DNA from: UBA60 sp964587885 | GTDB lineage: Archaea > Thermoplasmatota > Poseidoniia > Poseidoniales > Poseidoniaceae | Direction: 5' to 3' | NCBI GenBank assembly: GCA_964587885.1 | Contig: CAZPME010000005.1 | Span: forward strand, 1-64,000 | DNA length: 64,000 nt | Part shown: piece by piece, positions 34,701-43,632 of the stretch | How positions within the stretch are numbered: position 1 is the first letter of the stretch | Layout: every line of letters begins with the position of its first letter | Notes under the pieces: generated by a model | The model's database searches: none | What the model saw: the letters and a program-made list of their open reading frames with translations, nothing else | Told to the model about the DNA's origin: nothing | Made by a program: the position numbers and the translations under genes

Positions 34701-35744
34701 ATGACCCGCATTCATGCAATAGTCAATCCCGCAGGTCGAGATGGGTTATCTGGTAAACGTTGGCCAAAGATTCGCGCCCGTTTAGAAGCGGCTGGAATTG
34801 AAGTGGCTGAAACACTAACTGAGCGGGTAAATCATGCTGCAGAAATCGCTTGGGGCTTGCGTCAAAAATATGTAGACACTCCTTCCAGTGATTGTCCATT
34901 AATCGTTGCAGTTGGTGGTGATGGCACGGTTCATGAAGTTGCAAGTGGTCTACGGGGGGGAAATCTCGTAATGGGAATAATTCCACACGGTACTGGAAAT
35001 GATTATGCTCGAGGGCATGGCTATCCAATGAAAAAGATTGATGCTGCTATTGATATTCTAAAGAACGGAGTTGACCGTTCCTGTCCTGCTTATCGAATTG
35101 AAGCCTATCCAATGGCGAGCGAGGGGAGTTATCCTTCACCGAGCAACCACGAGTGGGACGGTGAGCCAAAGGTTGGCGGCAGAGTCGTACGGTGGGTCTT
35201 CCTTGAGAGTGATGGTGGAGTTACTGCTGAGGTTAGTCGCCGTAAATTATACCAAGGAAAATGGATACGCGGGGCAAGCAAATACACCTACTTGGGGGTA
35301 CGAGCAATACTTGGAGCGAAAAAGAGAGAAATGTGGATCAAAATTGATGATGATGAACCGCGAATTGAAAGTTGTGATATGTATGCTTTAACCACCTGCG
35401 AGACTTTTGGTGGAGGTTACAAAGTCAATCCAGGAATGAATGTCAATAGTCAATCTGGAAGATTGGTAATCGCTGGTCGGCTGACAAAATTTCAGATGTT
35501 GCGGTTGATGGGTCCTCTCAAGAAAGGTCGCCATATTGGCAAATGGGGAATCACCCAACAGGACATTTCACGTCTTGAAATAAAACCATTACAAGACGAT
35601 GGCTCACCTTCCGATGTTCCATTTGGTACACCTTATATTACCCAATCAGATGGTGAACCGCAATTACAAGCTCCAGCGGTCTTCAATTGGCATCTTGACC
35701 AGTTAAAAGTGCGCGGTGCAACGAAAATTGCTGGTGACAAATAG
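34701..35744 (+). CDS. Diacylglycerol-kinase-family lipid kinase
   Basis: An ATP-dependent lipid kinase of the DAGK/YegS/sphingosine-kinase family, 347 residues. HAIVNPAGRDG, IVAVGGDGTVHEVASGL (nucleotide-binding GGDGT) and IIPHGTGNDYARG (GTGND) are all intact, and a C-terminal beta-sandwich carries GGYKVNPGMNVNSQSGRLVI. Archaeal substrates could be archaeol-type glycerol lipids or a polyprenol; this is inference. ATG 34701 is chosen because the first beta strand starts right there. It diverges from ribD across a 65-base spacer. Confidence 0.9.
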   Translation: MTRIHAIVNPAGRDGLSGKRWPKIRARLEAAGIEVAETLTERVNHAAEIAWGLRQKYVDTPSSDCPLIVAVGGDGTVHEVASGLRGGNLVMGIIPHGTGNDYARGHGYPMKKIDAAIDILKNGVDRSCPAYRIEAYPMASEGSYPSPSNHEWDGEPKVGGRVVRWVFLESDGGVTAEVSRRKLYQGKWIRGASKYTYLGVRAILGAKKREMWIKIDDDEPRIESCDMYALTTCETFGGGYKVNPGMNVNSQSGRLVIAGRLTKFQMLRLMGPLKKGRHIGKWGITQQDISRLEIKPLQDDGSPSDVPFGTPYITQSDGEPQLQAPAVFNWHLDQLKVRGATKIAGDK

Positions 35745-35755
35745 GTGGAAATTGG

Positions 35756-35837
35756 CGCGAAGAGAGGGATTCGAACCCCCGTGGCCGAAACCACCGGATT
35801 TCAAATCCGGCGCGATACCAGGCTATGCGATCTCCGC
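35756..35837 (-). tRNA. tRNA-Ser (anticodon TGA)
   Basis: Read on the minus strand: acceptor GCGGAGA/TCTTCGC, anticodon arm CCGGA-TTTGAAA-TCCGG giving anticodon TGA, a long variable arm GTGG-TTTCGG-CCAC typical of class II serine tRNAs, T arm GGGGG-TTCGAAT-CCCTC, and discriminator G. No CCA is encoded and no intron is seen. Confidence 0.92.
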
Positions 35838-35974
35838 AACGGTTGCCGCTGGCACCTTTTGCATATGAATATTCAAGCCTTAACCTCCGCATGTTTTTTC
35901 GTAATCATCACCATCAACTGGTTTTGAAACTCAATAATGGCATTTTGTCTTGAAAACTCCATGACTTTGATGGT

Positions 35975-35991
35975 GTTTACCGTAGGTAAAC
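35975..35991. promoter_or_regulatory. Intergenic palindrome GTTTACC-GTA-GGTAAAC
   Basis: A perfect 7-base inverted repeat with GTA centre, 39 bases before the lipoprotein ATG at 36031 and well past the tRNA-Ser gene. Its CCGTAGG core is shared with sites at 31788-31802 and 43633-43649. Its position upstream of a likely short leader fits an activator or repressor site. Confidence 0.45.
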
Positions 35992-36030
35992 AGGCGCGCT
36001 CTTTTCATACCGCGTCTATCTTGGCGATAC

Positions 36031-37647
36031 ATGGGCAGAACCCGCTTACTCGCTCTAATCCTCTGCGCGACGATGTTAGCGGGCTGTACTGGTGCTAGTT
36101 TACCTGATTGGGGTTCAAGTGGAATCCAGACCGATTGGAATGGTCCAGACGAGACTGTAAGCATTGAGAGTAATTTTGGTAATGATAGTGCGATGACCGA
36201 CTTAGTTCCAATCGGTTGTAATGAAACCGGCTCATTACCAACTTCTAATGACTTAAATTCTGGTGAATGGGTTAATGCCATGCCAATTTCACTAATCGGT
36301 TGGGTTTCAGCAGTACACCACTATGAAAACGGGGCTGGTCAATCTGAAGAGAGTATTAGCAAAGCGGTTTCTACCGCGGTGGTAATTGAAGCGATGTCGT
36401 ATTCGGCTGCTGAAGCAAATTACGATAGCGGTGTTCTTGGTACACGTGTCCAAGTCAAGGATTGGGGTGACCCTAATGATAGTGGAATGGAGAGGCCATA
36501 TGAGCCATCCACCGCTGGAAAACCAAAATTGCAGAGAGGCGAAGGCAATACTGAATTCCACGCTGCAGGACTAATTCCTGCTAGTGAGGAAGTGCTTGAA
36601 GGCATGGAAGCAATCGAGTGGCATGTTCCAGTGAAAATCACCGGATACATGTTACATCAACCTGGTGGAGATAACCCCTATGATTACTATTATACTCGCT
36701 CTGATAAACCTGTGACGATGACAAATAACGAATGTCACGTATTGCGCACCGATACCGATGGTTTCCGTGCCAACATGTTGGTGGTTACAATTGAGACTCC
36801 AAATGAAAGGATAACTCTTAGTGAAGGATACAGTTCTTCGGTTGGTGGAATAAATACGTGGGTCTTCACCATTTTGGTATTGGCACTAGGCGGCGGTGGA
36901 TCTTTCGGCCTTTTCCTGCTTTCAACTATAATGCAGCGTAAAGGAGCTTCTGGAGCCGCCAAAGTACTACTTGGCTCGGTTGGTTTTGAATCTGCAAAAA
37001 CTGTCCAGCAAGAGGCGAAAACGGCCAAAAAAGAAGGCTTCGAGTCGGCCACACCCTCAATATCTCTAAAGGAGGACAAACCTAGCAAGGCCAAAGAAGC
37101 CAAGGTAGAAGAAGTTCAAATTAAGGGATTCAATTTGGATTCTATTCTCTCAGCAGATTCTAGTTCATCTGCCCCCCCACCGGAGGCTTCTGGCGGTGGA
37201 GTTCAAGTTACCCAAGAGGCTGATGAAATTGAGCAAAAGATGGCTACTGGTGAATTTGATGTTGGTGGAGATGACTATTACGATGAATCACCTCGCTCAT
37301 TCAGTATTGGCGGTGATGACTCCGAAGACAAGGGCGGTTCCCGTGGTGGTTTTGTCAGTTCAGCCCGCTCGTTCGACGATTCCAGCGACGATGAAAGTCC
37401 ACGTCACTTTTCAGCAACTCAGGCCAAGGTTAGTGAAGGTGGTGTTCCGACGCGAAAGACGCGAAAAACTCGCAAGGCTAAATCGACACGAGAACCCCTC
37501 GGCGACACTGATATGGGAGTTGAGAATGAGCCCAAGCGTGGTCCTCCACCCAAAAAGAAGCGTGGCCCCCCTCCCAAAAAGGGTGGTAAGAGCGGTGGTA
37601 GTAAACCGAGCAAGGATGACGGTGACTTTAGCGATTTTAGTTTCTAA
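36031..37647 (+). CDS. Membrane lipoprotein with basic/acidic low-complexity C-terminus
   Basis: Unknown function, 538 residues. The start is a lipoprotein signal (LLALILCATMLAGCTG, Cys about residue 19). An ectodomain of about 250 residues with several acidic patches is followed by a membrane helix near residues 275-300 (WVFTILVLALGGGGSFGLFLL). The cytosolic part is disordered: a Lys/Glu segment, Asp/Ser-rich segments, and two KRGPPPKK units at the end. Such a layout, with a lipid anchor outside and a charged tail inside, would suit a scaffold. The stop is 2 bases from the convergent Sco gene. Confidence 0.75.
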   Translation: MGRTRLLALILCATMLAGCTGASLPDWGSSGIQTDWNGPDETVSIESNFGNDSAMTDLVPIGCNETGSLPTSNDLNSGEWVNAMPISLIGWVSAVHHYENGAGQSEESISKAVSTAVVIEAMSYSAAEANYDSGVLGTRVQVKDWGDPNDSGMERPYEPSTAGKPKLQRGEGNTEFHAAGLIPASEEVLEGMEAIEWHVPVKITGYMLHQPGGDNPYDYYYTRSDKPVTMTNNECHVLRTDTDGFRANMLVVTIETPNERITLSEGYSSSVGGINTWVFTILVLALGGGGSFGLFLLSTIMQRKGASGAAKVLLGSVGFESAKTVQQEAKTAKKEGFESATPSISLKEDKPSKAKEAKVEEVQIKGFNLDSILSADSSSSAPPPEASGGGVQVTQEADEIEQKMATGEFDVGGDDYYDESPRSFSIGGDDSEDKGGSRGGFVSSARSFDDSSDDESPRHFSATQAKVSEGGVPTRKTRKTRKAKSTREPLGDTDMGVENEPKRGPPPKKKRGPPPKKGGKSGGSKPSKDDGDFSDFSF

Positions 37648-37649
37648 AA

Positions 37650-38759
37650 TCATTCATCTAGCAGGATTTCAATATCGTTGGCTACTTTGCTGGGGATCCA
37701 TGAATCTCCAGTCCAAATAACTCGCTTGTGTTGTCCCTTGTCCAAGATATACATTACAGTACTATGGCCGACTGAGTAATTACCCTCACCTATCGTTTCT
37801 GGGGTTTCGGCGACACAAGATAATTTGTCATCTCCATCCCAAGTATATCCCTCATCACACATGCAATGAGTATTGTTTCCTGAACCCATTGTCGAGCCGT
37901 GACCATTGCATACTCCCTCCTCTTGGTTCGAACTATTGTTTAGGGGAGACGGAATGTTACTCGGGTCAGTATCATTCATTGCCCAAGCGATATTCGTCGT
38001 TGCATTAATATTCAAATTTCCAGCGCCTGCAGAATCAAGTTGCCAAGCCGCACTAGAAGAATTCCATACGAATAAACTCCAAGTTCGGTTATCGAGTGCC
38101 GCAACGGAATCTATCGTCTCAACGATATGGATGCCATTTTCATCAACTGATGAGTTGAGAGAAATGTTGTCTTGTGATAAGGTGGCTTGGGTTAAATTCC
38201 AAGCATCTCCAACACCTTCTAAAGAATCATACATCATCGCCAAAATGGCACTTGAATTATCAGGATAGTGAATGATAACATGATTCATTTCATCCATCGC
38301 TACATGAGCCTCAATGAAGGCTTTCTCAACAACGATGCCAAAATTAGTCCACACCTTTTGTGATTCTTCGATGCTACCAGTTAGGTGCGGCCAATCGACA
38401 CCGTGTTTTTGGGTGAAGGATTTGAGACGAGCAGGAGTGTCATACTCAGGGTCGACACTAACCGAAAGAAAGGTTACTCCCGACATTTGATTTTCGCCCA
38501 ATTCATCAGCGACAGCAGCGAGATTTTGGGTTGTAACTGGACAAACGTCTGGACAACGGGTGAAGATGAACATGATGACGACGACATCACCCTCAAAATC
38601 GCTAAGATTTACGCTATTTCCATCTTGGTCAAATAATGTGAAATCGCCGGCAACGGGCCCTGATATCGCAGTTCCCTCAAAGGACACAGTCCCTTCACCG
38701 GTACAACCAGCAAGAAAAACACATGTGGCTATTGCCAACCCCAAAACGACTCGCTTCAC
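37650..38759 (-). CDS. Sco1/SenC-type copper chaperone with large insertion
   Basis: A lipoprotein (VFLAGCTG) of the Sco family, which delivers copper to the CuA centre of cytochrome oxidase. The thioredoxin-like core has the copper pair in FTRCPDVCP (C69, C73) and FLSVSVDPEYDTPARL. The third ligand, usually about 90 residues later, appears only near H332 (YSVGHSTVMYILDKGQ). Between them lie about 170 extra residues, including a six-residue-spaced Cys cluster like an EGF module (CNGHG, CMCDEGY). It starts with GTG 38759, 42 bases after the subunit IV gene, so it is the tail gene of the oxidase operon. Confidence 0.88.
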   Translation of the reverse strand: MKRVVLGLAIATCVFLAGCTGEGTVSFEGTAISGPVAGDFTLFDQDGNSVNLSDFEGDVVVIMFIFTRCPDVCPVTTQNLAAVADELGENQMSGVTFLSVSVDPEYDTPARLKSFTQKHGVDWPHLTGSIEESQKVWTNFGIVVEKAFIEAHVAMDEMNHVIIHYPDNSSAILAMMYDSLEGVGDAWNLTQATLSQDNISLNSSVDENGIHIVETIDSVAALDNRTWSLFVWNSSSAAWQLDSAGAGNLNINATTNIAWAMNDTDPSNIPSPLNNSSNQEEGVCNGHGSTMGSGNNTHCMCDEGYTWDGDDKLSCVAETPETIGEGNYSVGHSTVMYILDKGQHKRVIWTGDSWIPSKVANDIEILLDE

Positions 38760-38801
38760 GTTTCGGGCCTACTGCCCACTTCTTTTCAATAGTTTGTGTT
38801 A

Positions 38802-39158
38802 CTAGTAAGGAGAGACCCATGGTGGGGTGCACCAACTTGGTAGATCTTCGATACCTGCAGGGTTAGTTAAGCCAATACCCCATAGCATTAGAGCGACGAA
38901 AAAGAGTGGGAATATAGCTGTGCGTGTGATGATTGGCGGGTCGCCGCGTAAGTGCATAAACCATGCTGCAATCCCGAATCCTTTGACGATACCAACGCCG
39001 ACCAAAACAGCCCATGTTTCATAGCGAGGTAAGTCTAGATAAACCGCGCCGACTTCTATTACAGTGAATACCATCAATAGAACCAAGTTAAAATTGTAAA
39101 TATTTCCAAATGGCTTTGCCAATGCCATTTCCCATTTTGCCATATGATGCTCGCCCAT
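38802..39158 (-). CDS. Cytochrome c oxidase subunit IV (caa3/bo-type small subunit)
   Basis: A small membrane subunit of 118 residues with three hydrophobic helices (NFNLVLLMVFTVIEVGAVYL, WAVLVGVGIVKGFGIAAWFMHL, TAIFPLFFVALMLWGIGL). VKGFGIAAWFMHLRGDP matches the conserved VKxxxVxxxFMHL motif of prokaryotic subunit IV. ATG 39158 is preceded by GAGGTGAT, which also carries a GTG that should not be used as start. It follows subunit III by 10 bases. Confidence 0.9.
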   Translation of the reverse strand: MGEHHMAKWEMALAKPFGNIYNFNLVLLMVFTVIEVGAVYLDLPRYETWAVLVGVGIVKGFGIAAWFMHLRGDPPIITRTAIFPLFFVALMLWGIGLTNPAGIEDLPSWCTPPWVSPY

Positions 39159-39168
39159 TGAAATCACC

Positions 39169-40329
39169 TCAGTATAGATAGAATGCAGGGAAGATGGCTA
39201 CCCAAGCCAAATCCACGAAGTGCCAGTAAAGACCGAAGTATTCGATGCTTTGTGCGTTATCGGCAGTCCAGCCTCCCTTCTGTGCTTTGAAAGTAAAGAA
39301 TAACAATATTATCAGGCCGACAAATACGTGGAATCCGTGTGCACCAGTAGTGATGTAGAAGACCGAACCTGCAAGGGTGTCAATGGTGAAAGGATGTGCC
39401 CCGTTCATCATGTGATCCCACTCAATCAGTTTCAATACCAAGAACAGTGAACCCAGTGCCAAGGTCATCATCAGGTTATTACGGATTGCTCGACGTTGGT
39501 CCGGCATCCACCACGCTACCAACTTGTTCTTTGGTTTCTGCCAATCTACCATCTGTGCGTGACGCAATGCAGTTACGACCGTAAATGAAGATAGAATTAG
39601 AGCAAAGGTGTTGATGGCGCCCGGAAGTAGAGTCCAAAACGATTCGTTAATCAGTTCACTAGCCACTACGACATAGCCATCTGGACAAACTACTCCGCCC
39701 CCACCAAAGGGGTCGCAATCGACATCCCAATGGGTTGTCCAACCCGTCCTCAAGCGCAGGTAGGAAGAGAAGAATGATCCGAAAATCATTACTTCAGACA
39801 TTAGGAATACCCAAAGTCCAACCTTACGAATCTCAATGCCACCGAATGGCTCACCATAGGACATCGGTTCATTCTTGCCATCGTTGCCGAAGTCTTCTCG
39901 CCACCAATTGGCGATTCCAGCAAAGAGAATCAGTATACCAGCACCAAGAATACCAATGGCACCACTTTGATTCCACTGAATGAATCCCATGAGGAATAAC
40001 ATTGCTCCAAAGGCCATGATTATCGGCGACCATGACCCGTGGTGTGCGTGGTCGTCGTGACCATGGTCATCGTGGTCGTCATGACCATCGCTACCAAAGG
40101 CTGAGTTAACCAATCCAGATAGAATGGCGATAGCTCCGTAAATTACCAATAATGCGCAAGCGACCATTCCACCGATATAGATGGCGTGATCAAGCCCGTG
40201 CGTTGTATGGACAAAAGCATGCATTGCTTGACTGAGGGCAAGAACCGCCCCACCGAGTACGATTAACCCAACACCAATGGCGATTGCAGACATCCAAGTC
40301 TCTTCATCTTGAGTTGTATGAGCGCTCAA
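39169..40329 (-). CDS. Cytochrome c oxidase subunit III with His-rich N-terminal extension
   Basis: A subunit of the aa3-type terminal oxidase, 386 residues against about 200-260 in usual family members. The canonical part starts near residue 170 (VGLWVFLMSEVMIFGSFFSSYL) and ends with GAHGFHVFVGLIILLF and YWHFVDLAWVAIFPAFYLY. The extra N-terminus adds two helices and a histidine/aspartate loop (GHDDHDDHGHDDHAHHG, about residues 82-98) that looks able to bind metal. Start TTG 40329 overlaps the subunit I stop (TTGA) and has GGAGG 7 bases upstream. Confidence 0.92.
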   Translation of the reverse strand: MSAHTTQDEETWMSAIAIGVGLIVLGGAVLALSQAMHAFVHTTHGLDHAIYIGGMVACALLVIYGAIAILSGLVNSAFGSDGHDDHDDHGHDDHAHHGSWSPIIMAFGAMLFLMGFIQWNQSGAIGILGAGILILFAGIANWWREDFGNDGKNEPMSYGEPFGGIEIRKVGLWVFLMSEVMIFGSFFSSYLRLRTGWTTHWDVDCDPFGGGGVVCPDGYVVVASELINESFWTLLPGAINTFALILSSFTVVTALRHAQMVDWQKPKNKLVAWWMPDQRRAIRNNLMMTLALGSLFLVLKLIEWDHMMNGAHPFTIDTLAGSVFYITTGAHGFHVFVGLIILLFFTFKAQKGGWTADNAQSIEYFGLYWHFVDLAWVAIFPAFYLY

Positions 40330-42629
40330 TGACTCACCTCCTTTTTGCCACTACCGCCACCAAGCAATTTACCCATCATACGAGAAAACCAACCCTGTGG
40401 ATGGTCTTCATTATCATCACCTTGAGTCGGTACTACAGCAAATGATGGAGTTGGTGGTGGGCTTGCAGTAGTCCATTCAAGACTCCATCCACCCCATGGG
40501 TCTTCGCCAACCTTTTCGCCCTTTTTACTACTGTAAATTATGTTCCAAAGCAAAATAAGTTGTGATAATCCGAAGATGAAAGAAGCCACACTAATCGAGT
40601 AATTTAGGGAGGCATAACCGCTCTCTACGGTGTAAGTATGGGTTCGGCGTGGCATACCCATTATTCCTACTACGTGCATTGGCCAGAATGCAGCGTTACA
40701 GGAGATGAAACTGATGAGGAAATGTAGCACTCCAAGTTTCTCATCCAATTTCCGACCAAAGGCTTTGGGATACCAATAGTATAGTCCCGAGAATAATCCA
40801 AATACAGTACCACCAATCAATACATAGTGGAAGTGGGCGACGACGAAGTAAGTGTCGTGGAAGTGCATGTTTAAGCCAACGACTGGGAAGAACATACCTG
40901 AAACCCCCCCGAGGGTGAAGGTAATTATGAATCCAAGAGCCCACAATGTGTGGGTTTTGAAGACCAATGCGCCACCCCATAAAGTAGCCAACCAATTGAA
41001 AATCTTCACACCAGTAGGAATCGCTACCAGCATCGTAGTTCCCATCATTACTACCCGTAAGGTAGGGTCCATTCCGCTGGTCAACATGTGGTGTCCCCAC
41101 ACGATAAATCCAACCACACCGATTCCAGCCATTGCATATACCATCGATTTGTAGCCGAAGATAGAGCGTCGAGCGCTAGTTGCTAAGACCTCACTTACAA
41201 TTCCAAACGCTGGAATGATAACCACGTATACTTCTGGGTGGCCAAAGAACCAGAATAGGTGCTGGAATAGAATTGGATCACCGGCATTGACGGCGAAGAA
41301 GGTCGTACCAATAGTGTGGTCGAAGAAGAGGAATGCAACCCCGATTATTAGTGCTGGAAGAGAGAGATATAGCATAAACATCGAAATTAGGAAACTCCAT
41401 GTAAATAGTGGCATTTTCATCAAAGTTACCCCTGGAGCACGCATCACAAAGATAGTTGCGATGAAGTTTACACCAGCCAGTGTCGATGATGCTCCCAGCA
41501 TTATCACCCCGGCAATGAACGACACCGTCCCTGGACTATTGGCATAGATCGAATCACCGGCAAGGCTAGAGTATGGAGGATACATTACCCAAGTGATATC
41601 AGCACCTTCACCGGTGAATACGCCGGTAAAAATTAGGATGCAAGAGAATGCTAGGAACCAAAATCCGAGTGCGTTAACACGTGGGAAAGCCAAATCTTGT
41701 GCGCCGATTTGTAAGGGCACGATATAGTTACCAAAACCGGCAATCATCGGCATCGCCGCCAAGAAAATCATTGTTGTTCCGTGTAGGGTGAAGAATGAGT
41801 TGTATTCGTAATATTCCAAAAAGTCATTTTCAGGGAACATCAATTGAATACGGAATAAGAGTGCGAGAACTCCACCGACGAGGAAGAAGAAGAACCCGTA
41901 GGCAAAGTAGAGGATTCCCACTCCTTTGTGGTCGGTAGTGGTCAACCATTCCTTGAGATAACTCCAAAAGCGGTCAAGGCTGAATCCTTCAGGGTTACGG
42001 CTGTAGAAGATGTACATTATTGCCAATACCATTAGAACGATTGAGAGTAGAACAGCAGTCATTAGAATTTGTAGTGGGGGTGCACTTGGGGCTTGAGCAT
42101 TAGCATTAGCACCGAGAACTTCCATATTGATTGAATTCCACGCATCACCGTTTGATGAATCACCACCATTGACTGCATTGCCAAGGAAAGTGAATTCGAC
42201 AATCTTAGAATCGTCACCTGGTGCGGTCCAAGTTAAGTTCCATGAGCGAACAGAATTACCAGCGCTAGTATGTGTTAATCCGCCTTTCATTTCTTGAGTT
42301 AGGCTTGAATCTCCGGTTAGGGTTCCTTCGCTGACAATAACTCTGAAACCACCACTTCGCCCATTCCAGCCGGCTGCAGCATCACCGTCTTTCCACAAAT
42401 CCATTCCATCATTGACCACGGTCAAAGTGAAGTCATAGGATTGGCCTGCGGTGAAATTGTCAGGCAGGCCTTCAACTACAATTGAAGTTGCTGAATTAGA
42501 GTCGCCGTGACAGGTACAGCCACCATCACCCTGACTATCGATTCCAGTATTAATCGAATTCATTGACGGAGTAGCAACCAACGCCAGCATTGCTACCATG
42601 ACGATTATTACGGTTCTTTTTCCAAGCAT
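40326..42629 (-). CDS. Cytochrome c oxidase subunit I with N-terminal Reeler-like domain
   Basis: The haem-copper catalytic subunit, which reduces O2 and pumps protons. The core begins at WLTTTDHKGVGILYF (about residue 226) and has haem a/a3 and CuB ligands in TLHGTTMIFL, FGHPEVYVVIIP (His-Tyr), WGHHMLTSGMDP and VVAHFHYVLIGG. The HPEV Glu indicates an A1-type enzyme. In front lie a signal sequence, a CTCHG-containing beta domain of about 130 residues (VEGLPDNFTAGQSYDFTLTV) resembling Reeler/choice-of-anchor V domains, and a helix at about 190-212. ATG 42629 overlaps the subunit II stop by one base; GTG 42632 is an alternative. Confidence 0.95.
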   Translation of the reverse strand: MLGKRTVIIVMVAMLALVATPSMNSINTGIDSQGDGGCTCHGDSNSATSIVVEGLPDNFTAGQSYDFTLTVVNDGMDLWKDGDAAAGWNGRSGGFRVIVSEGTLTGDSSLTQEMKGGLTHTSAGNSVRSWNLTWTAPGDDSKIVEFTFLGNAVNGGDSSNGDAWNSINMEVLGANANAQAPSAPPLQILMTAVLLSIVLMVLAIMYIFYSRNPEGFSLDRFWSYLKEWLTTTDHKGVGILYFAYGFFFFLVGGVLALLFRIQLMFPENDFLEYYEYNSFFTLHGTTMIFLAAMPMIAGFGNYIVPLQIGAQDLAFPRVNALGFWFLAFSCILIFTGVFTGEGADITWVMYPPYSSLAGDSIYANSPGTVSFIAGVIMLGASSTLAGVNFIATIFVMRAPGVTLMKMPLFTWSFLISMFMLYLSLPALIIGVAFLFFDHTIGTTFFAVNAGDPILFQHLFWFFGHPEVYVVIIPAFGIVSEVLATSARRSIFGYKSMVYAMAGIGVVGFIVWGHHMLTSGMDPTLRVVMMGTTMLVAIPTGVKIFNWLATLWGGALVFKTHTLWALGFIITFTLGGVSGMFFPVVGLNMHFHDTYFVVAHFHYVLIGGTVFGLFSGLYYWYPKAFGRKLDEKLGVLHFLISFISCNAAFWPMHVVGIMGMPRRTHTYTVESGYASLNYSISVASFIFGLSQLILLWNIIYSSKKGEKVGEDPWGGWSLEWTTASPPPTPSFAVVPTQGDDNEDHPQGWFSRMMGKLLGGGSGKKEVSH

Positions 42630-43579
42630 CACAAACTACCTCCCAGTGGATCAACAACATGCACAGACGCTATCATCACCGAATGCTGAAGGCCGCAATA
42701 TTCTGTACAGGTCATTTCGAAAGTACCAGTGTCTTGAGGATGGAAATACATCTGTGTCCAGATGTCTGGTGTTACATCTTCTTTTACTCCCCATTCGTTG
42801 AAGAATGGAGCATGGATCACAGCAGGATTGCCCGCCGTATCCTCGGTAGTCATTTGGAAGAGGATGTCGCTATTGTTAGGAATCCATGCTTCACCAGTAT
42901 TGACGTAGCCGGCGGAGATGTGATGACGCTCTGCAAGGATGATGTCCTCGCCGTCTTCGACGCTAACCTTGACGGTGATAATCGAATGCTCACCCATTCG
43001 GTAAGGATGACCCTTGGCAGCAACATCGCCAACGGTTAAGCCATCTGAGGTGAGATTGTAAGTTTGGTCAGCCAAATCACTTATCGTTACAACTAACTGT
43101 CCTTGGTCAGCATAAGTATCTGCAACATCATCGAGAATATCAACAAAGACTCCACTAGTTGAATTGGTGAATGTTACAGTGCCTGCTGGAGCAACACCAT
43201 CACCATCCCAAACGAGGTTCTCGGTGTAGGTAAATTCCCAATACCATTGGTAGCCAACAACTTCCATCTCAAAGGTCTCATCAGCGTTAACATCGGGAAT
43301 AGAACCCCAAGCGCCCACCATCGATTGCCAAGATACCCAAATCAAATACACAATAAGGATTGAAGGTCCAATGAACCATCCGAGTTCGAGTTTGTGATTA
43401 TCGCGTTCAACAGGAAAAACACCGGGTGTTAATTTTTCTAATTCTGATTCGTCAGTCAATCCTTTTCGGTGCACAAGGACGGTATAAGTCAACCACACGA
43501 AGGTGAAAGTGCCAACGACAATTGACCAAAATATGAATTCGGCATAAAGGCTGTTGAAGACAGTATACTCTGCAGGCAT
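42629..43579 (-). CDS. Cytochrome c oxidase subunit II with insertion in the CuA domain
   Basis: This is the electron-entry subunit carrying CuA, 316 residues. Two N-terminal helices (FIFWSIVVGTFTFVWLTYTV, LGWFIGPSILIVYLIWVSW) are followed by the cupredoxin domain: YQWYWEF (about 110), ligands H256 and C291-C295-H299-M302 in CTEYCGLQHSVM. Between YQWYW and H256 lie about 140 residues where most family members have about 35-40, so an extra beta-rich insert is present. It is the first gene of the operon II-I-III-IV-Sco. AGGTCA precedes ATG 43579 closely. Confidence 0.93.
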   Translation of the reverse strand: MPAEYTVFNSLYAEFIFWSIVVGTFTFVWLTYTVLVHRKGLTDESELEKLTPGVFPVERDNHKLELGWFIGPSILIVYLIWVSWQSMVGAWGSIPDVNADETFEMEVVGYQWYWEFTYTENLVWDGDGVAPAGTVTFTNSTSGVFVDILDDVADTYADQGQLVVTISDLADQTYNLTSDGLTVGDVAAKGHPYRMGEHSIITVKVSVEDGEDIILAERHHISAGYVNTGEAWIPNNSDILFQMTTEDTAGNPAVIHAPFFNEWGVKEDVTPDIWTQMYFHPQDTGTFEMTCTEYCGLQHSVMIASVHVVDPLGGSL

Positions 43580-43632
43580 GGTGTGACCTATTTGTGCCGG
43601 ATATACTGAAAGTAATAAGTATAGTCATCAAG

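Noticed and set aside
40326..42629. N-terminal CTCH of oxidase subunit I as a c-type haem site
   Set aside because: The spacing is C-x-C-H rather than C-x-x-C-H, and the following sequence reads as a beta domain, not a cytochrome fold.
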